Below are positions 1 through 9,869 of a stretch of 64,000 nt of DNA, in pieces; within the stretch, counting starts at the first letter, position 1, and the number at the start of each line of letters is the position of its first letter. The notes under the pieces are model-generated. The model was not told the DNA's origin, did no database searches, and saw only the letters and a program-made list of their open reading frames with translations. The stretch is from NCBI GenBank assembly GCA_037892935.1, contig JAYXKI010000011.1, positions 992,001-1,056,000 of the forward strand. Direction: 5' to 3'. The position numbers were made by a program, and so were the translations under genes. The DNA comes from Phlebopus portentosus (Eukaryota; Basidiomycota; Agaricomycetes; Boletales; Boletinellaceae).

Positions 1-441
1 AGAATCACCTGGTCGTAGAGCTGTCTCACGCCACGGACGCAGACAGTAGCCCAATCATCAGGGACGAATCGCTTGACGCCTGCCTTCTTGCAGGCATCAA
101 CGAGCAATTTCTGACGAGGTATTTCTGCGAAAAAATGGTCGAAATGACTGTGTCTACGCCCTTAAGCGATTCCGCAATCTGGTCAACAATCCAGTTCTCC
201 AAATCGATGATTCGAATCTCGACGCCGCGAGCTTTGAGAGCCTCGACTTGAGGTTTCGTTGCAGGTGAAGGACGGGTTCCAGCTATGACGACCTAAATAA
301 TTTGACGTGAGCAAATGCTATTGAGACCAGTTGAGACGCGTGATTGATATTCACAAAGCTGCCATTTTCCAGCAGTCCAGTGACGATGGATGATCCAGTT
401 ACGCCGGTTGCGCCGATGACGATAACAGACTGCTTTGCCAT
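1..441 (-). CDS. NmrA-like / isoflavone-reductase-like NAD(P)-binding protein, N-terminal part (3' end outside window)
   Basis: The protein opens with MAKQSVIVIGATGVTGSSIV, a Rossmann dinucleotide-binding start (GATGVTGSS), typical of atypical short-chain reductases of the NmrA/isoflavone reductase group. Exon 1 runs 441-355. A GT...AG intron spans 354-293, and exon 2 continues to the window edge with VVIAGTRPSP and later DTVIST, in the expected family order. The family usually reads on as ISTI-x-KLLVDACKKAGVKRFVP. That continuation is present here only after a one-base frame change at the six-A run 130-135 (plus strand). The gene is therefore either frameshifted or affected by a sequence error. 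Such proteins act as redox-sensing regulators or reductases of phenolic substrates; which applies here cannot be told. The gene is cut off by the window edge, so length and C-terminus are unknown. Confidence 0.75.
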
Positions 442-1143
442 GCAGAGGTTATTCAAAGGTGCCAAGGATATCTTGAAATATTGTCCATCTATTATATACA
501 GCACTTGTTTCGTATGACACCCAGTTATTTACGCCAGCTTACTCAGCACTTGGGAAACCGTACGTAAGCATCCCGTTGTTCGTTCGGCAACTTTACAGTC
601 GAACCCTGAGACACGAACTGAAACGCGCCAAAGTAGTACGTATAAGTTACCTTTTGGCTCGACTGGTCCAAGACAGGGCGCTCCCCCATGAATACTTTAT
701 GGTTTCAACTCAAACAAGACATTCTCCTATGGCAGGATACAAGAGTGTTCTGCTGCCAAAATGACGTTCCTACATCATACGCCGTTGAGTATGAGTATCG
801 TCTCGTTCACCATTTATCTATCTAGCCCAGAACTGTATCCGGGCACCAGAATGATGCCAGAGCGGAAGATTGAAGACAGCGAGCAGTCAGCTATCTCTAA
901 AAGGACACAAACCGGCACGTGATCGTGAAGATATCCCGGGCCGGATGACACTTTTTCACAACTCGGAGCGTTCATTTTGTCCTTCCGGAATGACGCTCAA
1001 CAACAGACTCGTAGTTCGGGTACTTTCTAGTTTCCGAAGAAACGTATGGATAGAGCGTATGTTCAGCATGGTTACTATGCAATCTCATATGTGAGGCACT
1101 AAATAACATTCTCTATTCAAATACATGTAAGTACTGATTTTAT

Positions 1144-2522
1144 CTAGGCAAGGTCCTTCAGGACATAGCGAACGGACTTTGTTCTCAACTACACCCTTGA
1201 CTGCCTTGGAGACGTCTTTCATCGGAAGCTCTTCGATCCATGGCTTTATGCCTTCCTGGCAGCGAGCTCCAACATCATTGTTACCTCCTTCTTCGAGCCA
1301 ATCTTTGATCCTCCAAAGCAACCGTTGAATATCAGCGAGAAAGGACTGACGCTCTGAATTGGTTCGTCCGGAGCACCGACACAGATGAACTTGCCGTGCA
1401 TGTCAAGCATCCTAGACAGATGAAAGATCTCAGCGACTCAACTTTCTTCACGGAAAATCGAGCCACGAACGAGAGATATTCCGAAAGCTTGATCCCTTCT
1501 GAAACGTTTACAGTAGAAACAATCAGGTCCAGCCCTCTTTGGTGCTGCTCTTGAAAGCCTGCTTCCGTCACAACAATATGGTCTGCCCCCATCTTCTTGA
1601 TGTCCGCTTCCTCATGGCGTGAATGTGTGAACGCGTAGACTTCAGCACCAAGGGCCTTTGCGAACATGATCGCATAGTGTCCAAGTCTGCCGATCCCAAT
1701 GACACCAACGCGCTTGCCAGGTCCGGCACCATTGCGCACGATTGGAGAGAAAACAGTGAGTCCACCGCACATCATCGAGCATGCCTCGGCGTTAGTCAGT
1801 CCCGCAGGAATTGGGAATACGAATTGTTCCTTGGCAATAATCCCGGTGGAGTATCCACCCTGGGTGCGCACGCCGTTTGGGTACCTGTCAGCCTACATAC
1901 ATACTTCAAGTCAGTCCGGACATGACAAAGAAAATAGGAGCTGGGAAACATACATAGGTGTTGATTGACTTTGCGCAGTACTGTTCATTGTCGCTCGAGC
2001 ATAACTTGCAGTCGTAGCAAGATCCGATTTGCGCTCCCACACCTACGCGGTCTCCGATCTTGATTCCTTTCACCTTCGACCCGACGTGGACGGCGACTCC
2101 GGCGATCTCATGGCTGAAAGTATTGAACACAGATGAGTCGAAGTAAAGGAATGGGACGGATAGACTCGTACCCGACGACCTGTGGTGTTTCTACAGGGCC
2201 CCAGCCACTTGAGATCATGTAGATGTCAGACGCGCATACTCTGCGGCATTGGGAATCCAGTGAGAAAAATCCCGCGCGAAAACGATCATTGGCTGATCAA
2301 GGCTAACATACCTGCAGTGCGAAATGGCGATTTCAACGTCCGTTTCCTCGAACTTTTTGGAGGGATACTCAACGACTTCAAACTGAGTCCAATTTTTCGG
2401 ATCTGCATATGCGTCATAGCGGAATACGAGATCGCATCAGTAATACAGATCGTTACTTCAGGGACGGATCTGAAGAAGGCACCTGTAACGGCGTATCCAT
2501 TGAACGTCTTTTGGTCGGACAT
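1144..2522 (-). pseudogene. CAD-type zinc alcohol dehydrogenase, decayed copy
   Basis: Medium-chain zinc alcohol dehydrogenase of the cinnamyl-alcohol/NADP-dependent (Adh6-like) group, closely similar to the intact copy at 7250-8643 and sharing its intron positions. It starts MSDQKTFNGYAVT. It keeps VEIAISHC and VVGHEIAG (catalytic zinc side), the structural-zinc cysteines of GSCYDCKLCSSDNEQYC, and the dinucleotide fold GVIGIGRLGHYA. Two lesions lie near the 3' end. Near 1255-1262 the frame shifts between the GSKKEVTMMLELAA segment and EGIKPWIEELPMK, so the first frame hits TAA. Near 1168-1174 about 2 nt are missing relative to the paralogue, so the expected RYVLKDLA tail is read in another frame. 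A 29-nt intron could bridge the first lesion but is too short to be credible. The catalytic core is otherwise clean, so decay is recent or the lesions are sequence errors. Confidence 0.7.
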
Positions 2523-3944
2523 TTTCTAAGATTGAGATCGCTTGCAGTGGGCGGCAAGCTGTGGTAAGTGGCGAAGATATGTTTCGTTCTGAATCATCCT
2601 GCTCCAACCTCACCTCCTTTTATGTGGTGGCACACCCTACTCCCACTTAGCCAGCGTGTTATTGCCGCTTTACTAAGGGCACGTTCTGGTGAGTTCCTAG
2701 GATCTGAAGTCTTCTTCCGTGTTTCCAAAGCATGATCTTTTCCCCGACCATACGAAGACGGCGGAGAATCCGGAAAGCTGTAATTTTCATGACATCACCT
2801 CCCTAGCGAAAAGTCCAGCAAAGCAACTGAATCCCGCACTCGACAAAGGTATGTCTGACAGAGAAACAGGGCGCCATTGACTTATCGCACCTTCTAACGA
2901 AAAAATCTTTCCTCGCGATTTTATTCTTTGTATTTTATGACTTCATTTTCCTCCTTTGAAGATGAGCTCGGCTAAGGAGGGTACTTATCGCGTCGTCATC
3001 TTCCTGCAGAAAAAGCCAGCTTGCGTGGTACAGGAGGCAGAATTACGTTTCTGAGTCCAGTTCCAGATCGAAACTATCAGGATCGGAAATAGGGTTTTGC
3101 CCCTATGTGGGTTAGTAAGGTCCAAAAGAAATATGTTACTAATATTAGCATTAGCCAGTTGGAATTGTGCCAGTCGAAGGCAGTTTTTCTGACAGATATA
3201 TAGTCTGTTGAAGCTAGTATCTATTGGCTCACAGCCTCCCTACCAGAACACACTAGCTAGTACTGTTCTGTTGAATCATGGGTCTACTGACAGACCCCAA
3301 CTCGAGTTTTAGCAGTTACGAAGTCCGGAAGATTAGCTCGCAGAGGATGCATTGGAAGATCGACTCGTTACATATCATGAAGATGAAGATGGATGAACTT
3401 TGCTTCCGACGTCCGTATGCTTGTTCCTCTCTGCCTCCTCTAATCATCCTTTATAAAAAAACACCATACACTTCGTTTCGTTTTCCAGACTGGTCTTTGA
3501 TAACAAGGCTTCTTCGACCGTTTATTAGACTTGGATTCGTCGCACAGTGCTTGAAATAAAAGAGTGTCCAGTATGTACTACATGCGCATTATGTAATGTG
3601 TACATCTACTTCCGTATCGACTATGTCGAGTCCGATATAGTTATGGGTATGGATATACGGAAAATGACAGGAGGACGTGTTGCAGGAGATATCAAGACGT
3701 AGGCAAGGAAAGACGAGAGATGAACCACAATGCTGGATAACCGGTCGGGAGAAAGGATAAAGCAAAGCGACGATATCGATAACCATAAACGACAGGACGA
3801 AGGAAGTATACAAGCTGATTCCAGGAGAGTGAAAACCCGTTTGAGACGTACAGATGCCGATGGGAATGTGTATATTGCAGCACGGATGGGAAGACGTGAT
3901 AGACATATAGGCATTTGCCATGCTGTTGACGCCGGATTGTACAA
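2523..3944. other. Gene-poor stretch between the decayed dehydrogenase and the Ser-rich gene
   Basis: No protein or RNA gene could be recognised in these 1.4 kb. The open frame on the plus strand at 3278-3559 (starts MGLLTDPNSSF) has no recognisable family, signal peptide or repeat, and is probably chance. The part next to 2523 presumably holds the dehydrogenase promoter. Confidence 0.4.
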
Positions 3945-5604
3945 TCACCAGTTCCACTCCTCACTATCATCATCGTCGCTCTGCACAGTTTCAATATCCT
4001 CTTTGATCCCAGGTTTTGTTGCCGCATTCACCGAGGCCACGTTGGCCTTTGGAAGTGTAGATATGGGAGCGGGAGAGAGCTTTGGGCGTTCAGGAGAGAG
4101 GGTGGGCATACCAGCCCATTGAGCATCCGACCCTTCGCCAAGCATGCCATCATCGTCTAACAGCGACGGCGAATCAGGCGTTGAAAGATCGATGACACGA
4201 GGATTTGCTTGAGACGATTGACTCGGTGACGTAAGGGAGGAGAATAACAAACTCGCTCCTTCTGAGAATCGGATTGAAGTGCGTTTAGCAGAGCTACTAT
4301 AGTTGGAAGTTGAGATGGATGAAGAGGTAACCTGACTGACGAGGCGTTTGCCGACGCCTTCGACCCATGAAGCCAGAGGGGCGACGTTCACGCCAGGTAT
4401 GGAGGAAGCAGGTGGGAATGACCCTGCGCTGGCGGCGCTCAGACGTTTCAAGTGCTTTGTTTGAGTCTGAGCCTTGACGGTATCAGTAGATTCTGAACGC
4501 GAGGGTCTGGGTGAATACGCCTGATTGTAAGAGAACGGCGATGAGGATAACGGAGTTCGGGGTGTCAGAATTGGAGGTGATGGACCTGAAGGCGAGGATG
4601 GTTCGTATGGTTTCCGCCGGACGGCAGTTGAGAGTGAATGTCGTTTTGCAGGTAGGTCGGGGATATCTGAGACTGCACTCGTATGGTCTGCCGGAACTAC
4701 GTCATCGGTCATGCCGAGCGAAGACATAGATGATTGTGACAGTCTCGTCGAAGACGCTGAGGTCGTCGTCGTCGTAGATATAGATGAATTCGACGCATGT
4801 CCCGCTGGTGGATCCGTTTCTTTATTCTGGACCCCGAGATCACCAAGTTGCTGAGCAAGAAGTCTCCCGACCTCCTGTACACCTTCCTTGATCCCCGAAA
4901 GCATATTGCTTTGCATTGTAGTTTCAGCATCGAGTGATGATGATACGGAGGCAGAAGAACTTCGTTTGACTTGACGGCTGACGATTTGCTCCCATTTACG
5001 CTTGAGAACTAAAAGTTCGGCTTCTTCTGTTGCCAGCTGAGAACGTAGTTCTAGGCACCTGGACTCCTTCTGAGCGATGAAGCGTAGTAGGTCGGCGTGT
5101 CTGAGTTAGAGATTCGTGTTAATACAAGACCAACTAGAGTGATATGAGTGCCACTTACTTTTCAGCTAATGTAACTGGTGTAGCTTGCTCCTCAACACCG
5201 ACCAAACTCCGCCTTTTCGCCTTCACATTCGACTCCGTATCCTCCTTCGGGACTTGGCTCTGCAAAGCCGAGAACCTCCGCTCATCAGCTGGTGAGCGTA
5301 CATCTCTTACGACGCGCTCAGACTCTCGGTCCTGGGAGACGTAATAAATAGATGACTGTCTGCGAGCATTCTTCCTTGAGGCCCCGTTTACTGGACGAGT
5401 AGCACTCGTAGGAGAAGAAACGGAAGAGACTGGAGAAGGTTGGGCACCCGTACCGTTGAGTTCGTCGGGAAGGCTGAAGTCGACGTGTCTTGACGCGAGA
5501 TCAGGGCTATCGAAGCTGGAGGACGACGGCGAAGAGAGCGACGTGGGCGATTGAAGTAACGACAGGCGCTTTAGTGATCTGGGTCTGCTCGACACTGTGG
5601 ACAT
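3945..5604 (-). CDS. Ser-rich coiled-coil protein, possibly DUF4048-like
   Basis: Two exons. Exon 1 starts MSTVSSRPRSLKRLSLLQSP and ends in PVTLAEK. A canonical GTAAGT intron (about 5107-5157) is removed, and exon 2 resumes HADLLRFIAQKESRCLELRS in the same frame. The segment straddling and following the junction is a short amphipathic coiled coil (KESRCLELRSQLATEEAELL then LKRKWEQIVSR). It is flanked on both sides by long Ser/Pro/Thr-rich, probably disordered sequence, and the protein ends in an acidic tail closing with EEWNW. The layout resembles fungal proteins carrying the uncharacterised DUF4048 region, an inference from memory of that family's coiled coil with a conserved tryptophan. There is no signal peptide or membrane segment, so it is probably cytosolic or nuclear. 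The product is about 530 residues and its function is unknown. Confidence 0.7.
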
Positions 5605-5920
5605 GGTCGGGCTATGTCATGGAAGTACAAAGGAGAGGCTGGGTTGTGGATATGTATCAATTGGTTTGGCTCATGATGATCTTTTGACGGAATATTCGAA
5701 TAAATTTCGCTTGTTGGACACCTGCTCAACTTGGCAACCATCTCGGACGTTGTCGGCGCCGTTCTCACCGTTCACAAAATTACAACATAAAATCCAGAAT
5801 AAGTGGAGAAAGAGAAAACTGTTGATCTATTGGTGCATTTGAGATTGTACGCTTGTTTCAATGTTTGCTATTACGATGTCTCTACGCCAGGTTCGACCAA
5901 GTATGTAACGTCCAATAAAG

Positions 5921-6351
5921 TCAGTGATGCGAAGCCTTCTTTTCCTCCTCTGCGATGAAGTTTTGATGCTGTCGAGCCTAGTTAGTTGTTATGACCAGTT
6001 CTAAGTACACCAATAAAGAACAAAACGTACAATTGCTCCTCTTCGCTATCGAAATGACATGTACAATCAGTCGATCAATGAGTCACTTCAAGCAGGAATG
6101 AAACGCACCTTGAGCTAGCGTTTATAGGAACGGTATCCTTCACCTTCTTGAGCGCCTCCTCTGAGCTGCCGCCCGATGGTACGTGCTGCTTCTTGCTGCT
6201 GCCCGTTGCGGCATAGGCAATCGCAGCCGTGGTGAGGATGGTACCCAGCGAGAGGTATTCGGTCTTGATTGCGCGCCCAAAAATCACGCTATAAAGTTCA
6301 TGTAAATATGCGAATCTGAGAAGCTGTTGATCTTGAGGCCTACTAGGACAT
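5921..6351 (-). CDS. ATP19: Mitochondrial F1Fo ATP synthase subunit K (Atp19-like)
   Basis: Small inner-membrane subunit of mitochondrial ATP synthase, linked in yeast to dimer formation. The start is ATG at 6351. Exon 1 is only eight bases (ATG TCC TA). A GTAGGC...ATAG intron (6343-6289) joins it to give MSYVIFGRAIKTEYLSLGT, the family start. One hydrophobic segment follows (GTILTTAAIAYAATG), then a charged tail ending INASSSEEEQFIK. With splicing at the acceptor CGACAG downstream of a CTAAC branch site, the frame reads EEEQFIK. The expected end NFIAEEEKKASHH then lies one base out of frame, across the four-base T run 5961-5964 (A run on the coding strand). A five-base run would restore it. 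The size (about 80 residues) fits the family. In an otherwise clean housekeeping gene the indel looks like a sequence error. Confidence 0.8.
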
Positions 6352-7249
6352 TGTTGAGGACGTCGCTGGATGGAAAGGGAAGCGTAGCCTGTGCTGAGTG
6401 CGTCGAAAGTCGGGACCAGGAAATAATGATTGTAATCGTGGGAAAGTAACGGTAAATTACGTAAGAATTATGCAACTTTGGGACTCCAAATATATTACGT
6501 GAGTCCTCCGTCTAGTCTACTTCCCCGCCTGTCCTTGAGAAAATTTCTAGGCAAAACACGATGATTATAGCAAGAGTACACATTTCAGCTGGTAATTAGA
6601 TGCATTCGAGACAAAGCTCGATACTACGATCATTGAGTAGCCACGGGACGCTGCGTACTGGGTTTGACCCGCCACTGGAATCGTGCAATTGAGCGGAGTA
6701 TTTGAACCATGAGGCTGTGAGTCAATCTTCATTGCTACTAAAGTAGGACTTTAGATACGCGCTTCCCGATACATACGAAATATAAGAAATATTAGGGCTG
6801 AATGGAGTAGCCAGTACTGGTGCCAACTGAGGCACCAGGTTATATATTTGAATGAGTTTGGTTCCGTATATCAAGATCAGCGAACTGATGCAATCAGCGG
6901 CCATCATTCCGGCAAGGTCCAAATTCCACATCTCACAATCACCGAGCAAAGAAGAAAGTATATACGTGTGCGTCGTATGTGTGGTCACCTGTGTCCTCGA
7001 GATCGAAAATAATGCCTATTTGCGGAGTTCAAAGTACCCAGTGGCTTCTGTGACTCCTGATTCTGTTACTGGCTGGTCAATTCTTGGTGATATAGAAGAC
7101 GGTGATCGTGAGACTGAGGTGGCATCGTATATAAGAGGCGCCGATTGTCGACGAGGGCGTTAGAGGTTAACTTCTGACTTCTACTTGCCACGTCGACCAT
7201 CCAGTTGCATAACACACTTCGTACTCAACGAGAAACTTGAAACTTGAGA
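6352..7249. promoter_or_regulatory. Divergent intergenic region between ATP19 and the alcohol dehydrogenase
   Basis: About 900 bases separate the starts of two divergently transcribed genes. A TATATAAG box lies at 7128-7135, roughly 115-120 bases before the dehydrogenase ATG at 7250. The open frames in this stretch (6722-6988 minus and 6852-7163 plus) overlap the promoter and show no recognisable protein. Confidence 0.5.
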
Positions 7250-8643
7250 ATGTCTGCGCAAAAGACGTTTAAAGGCTACGCCGTCACTGGTACGTGCTTT
7301 TTATTTAGTTAGGTTTGGAGTAGCCTGTGTGACAGACTCGTCTGACGACTCGGTGTGGACACGGTCTTTGTTAGATACGAACAAGTGGTCTGATTTTAGT
7401 CTCGTCGAGTATCCTTCGAAGAAGTTCGAAGAGACCGATGTCGAGATTGCTATCACGCACTGCGGGTATGCTTAGCTCTGTAAATTGTTAATAGGTGGCA
7501 CTGACATCTGTATGAATTATTTCTTTAGTGTATGCGGCTCAGATGTGCATACAATCACAGGTGGATGGGGCTCTTTCGAGACGCCTATGATCGTAGGGTA
7601 CATAACTCATATATCACTTCATAGTCGGATACTAATTGAAATTTCTGTATCCTGAATAATCACAGGCACGAGATTGCTGGAACGGCTGTGCGCGTTGGAT
7701 CTAAAGTTCAGGGAATCAAAGTCGGTGATCGCGTTGGCGTAGGCGCGCAAATCGGATCGTGCTACGAATGCAAATACTGCAAGAGCGATAATGAGCAATA
7801 CTGCCCAAAAATGATCGATACATACGTTCGTATTATAGTACCCACCTTGCTCGTGAGCTTTTGATGATGATATGGTATTCGCAGGCCAGCAAGTACCCTG
7901 ATGGTGTGCGCACCCAGGGTGGCTATTCGAATGGAATCATTGCTCATGAGCAATTCGTCTTCCCTCTGCCAGCAGGAGTGTCCAACGCGGAAGCGTGCTC
8001 GATGCTCTGCGGTGGGCTGACTGTGTTCTCCCCTCTCGTCCGCAACGGTGCGGGTCCAGGCAAGAAAGTTGGTGTCATCGGCGTCGGCGGTCTCGGGCAC
8101 TATGCGCTACTGTTCGCAAAGGGCCTCGGCGCGGAGGTCTACGCTTTCACGCATTCGCATGCGAAGGAGGCGGACATCAAGAAGATGGGGGCAGATCACA
8201 TTGTTATAACGGAGCCAGGCTTCCAGGAGCAACACGCAAGGGGCCTGGACTTGATTATTTCGACGCGCGATGCTGCGTCAGGATTCCCGCTTGCTGAATA
8301 CCTTTCGTTCGTGTTTTCCACTTCAATTTATTCAAGGGATTGTTTGCTGAAAGCTGGGCTGCCCAGGATGTTGGACGTACATGGGAAGTTCATTTGTGTC
8401 GGTCTGCCAGACGAACCGATCGCGGGCATACCGGCTGCTGCATTCGTACCTAACGGTTGCTTCTTTGGAGGATCACATATAGGTTCAAAGAAAGAGGCAC
8501 TTGCGATGTTAGCGCTTGCAGATGAAAAAGGCATCAAACCATGGATAGAGGAGCTGCCAATGAAAGAATGCAAGAAGGCAGTCGAAGGAGTGAAGAACAA
8601 CAAAGTTCGTTATCGGTACGTTTTGAAGCAGGATATCGCCTAG
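7250..8643 (+). CDS. CAD-type NADP-dependent zinc alcohol dehydrogenase
   Basis: Medium-chain dehydrogenase expected to interconvert aromatic or aliphatic aldehydes and alcohols with NADP(H). It starts MSAQKTFKGYAVT at 7250 and ends VLKQDIA at 8643. Spliced exons give FEETDVEIAITHCGVCGSDVH (catalytic-zinc Cys), MIVGHEIAG (His-Glu pair), GSCYECKYCKSDNEQYC (four structural-zinc Cys), the Rossmann motif GVIGVGGLGHYA, and the C-terminal IKPWIEELPMKE typical of the CAD subgroup. There are about five introns. Two use an uncommon GTTCGT donor (after the TY codons near 7825, and after EYL near 8309). The second of these is a multiple of three, so the unspliced frame stays open and can mislead gene callers. 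All family landmarks are intact, unlike the inverted paralogue at 1144-2522. The TATA box at 7128-7135 supports the start. Confidence 0.88.
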
Positions 8644-9869
8644 AAGGAATGGAATAGAACTAGAGAAGCAAGCAAGAAGCAAGGTCAGCGTCTGTAGCAA
8701 TCACAAATGTATTCTCTCCATCCATCCATGATGGAAGCGGTAAATCATAGAGTTTTGGGAAACCCCAATTGTAGAATATTATGTATGACGTCAGAAGATT
8801 TGTGACAATTCATTTCTGGATCTGGAAATGCGGGGTCATTTGTTTACTCCAATAAGCGTCACGTATTTACAGGGACCAGTGCGAACACAGCCACTCCAAA
8901 ACTTGAGCTCGACCTCGACGTACTTGTCGTCGTCGTCGCTGTCGTTGCTGAGCTACTTAGACTCGTTCTAGCGTACTTAATTGCACGGTTTGGTCGACGA
9001 GGTCTGCTGGCAGACGCGGTATCCAGATTTGAGGTCATCGACGGAAACAAAAACGTTACAGAGAAACGGAAGTAATCACCGGATTTGTGGTGTTCTGACT
9101 GCGCACTGTTCGGCGACTTCATAACCAGCTTACCTTACAACATTCTATACAGAGTGCAATCGCCGTTACTACCGGGTATAGTGAACGCCTGATATCGCCG
9201 AATTCATTAAAGGTCGAGGGCGAAGAAGAAAGGGAAACGGGCGTCTTTCTGCTCCTGAGCTGCGATCGACAAGCACCACATAACCAGTGTTCTTGACGCT
9301 GGCGCTTAGCGCTGTGCTCGATTAACCTTAAATCAGGCATTGGTATCGTAATTCAGCCACCACGAATCGAATAGTTTCCTCGGATATCGTTCAGCTATTC
9401 GATATTCGTAATTACGACCCCGATCGTTGTCGGCGCCGTGCTCACTGCTCTCGATTTGGCCTGTGCGGGGTTTATGGTCCACAATATTAGTATCTGAATA
9501 CTGCGGCCTAAGCGTGCGATTTGTGTTATCTGACAACGATAGCTTCGAGATCAGCCACGTTTGGCGATATATTACGAGATTTGGGTTTGGGTCTTTCAGT
9601 CTGCTACGGGAAGTAGTAGTTGGGCCACGAGTGAGGGCTCAGGATATAAAGTAACAAGCGGCGAATTGAGCTGTGTCGCTTCTTCTACTCCACTTCATTT
9701 CCACCTTGGCGATTTGTCGATATCGCACGAGTCATCCATAAAAGCCGGTTGGGCCTAGGATTCATCGGAAGACCGCTTTCGCTCCTCATCACTTCCCTCT
9801 TGCCAACTCTTTCGTCTTTCGGAATTCACCGTTACATATTCATATTGTCGAGCATAATTTGAAGGATCG
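8644..9869. other. Intergenic region with a weak small gene candidate on the minus strand
   Basis: No confident gene. Two adjacent minus-strand frames could be exons of one small protein: 9119-9340 (starts MPDLRLIEHSAKRQRQEHW and holds a CGAC motif) and 8859-9122 (Ser/Thr-rich, ending in a hydrophobic SSFGVAVFALVPVNT). A GTAAGC donor sits at the end of the first, but no family is recognisable. A short CGT-type trinucleotide run lies near 8925-8950. The last few hundred bases presumably hold the promoter of the gene at 9870. Confidence 0.3.

Noticed and set aside
1242..1285. A 29-nt intron that would bridge the frame break in the decayed dehydrogenase
   Set aside because: Too short for these fungi, and the paralogue codes straight through this part.
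3278..3559. Plus-strand frame of 93 codons upstream of the decayed dehydrogenase
   Set aside because: No family features, and the sequence lies in a probable promoter.
6852..7163. Plus-strand frame in front of the intact dehydrogenase
   Set aside because: It covers the TATA box and promoter, and has no recognisable protein.
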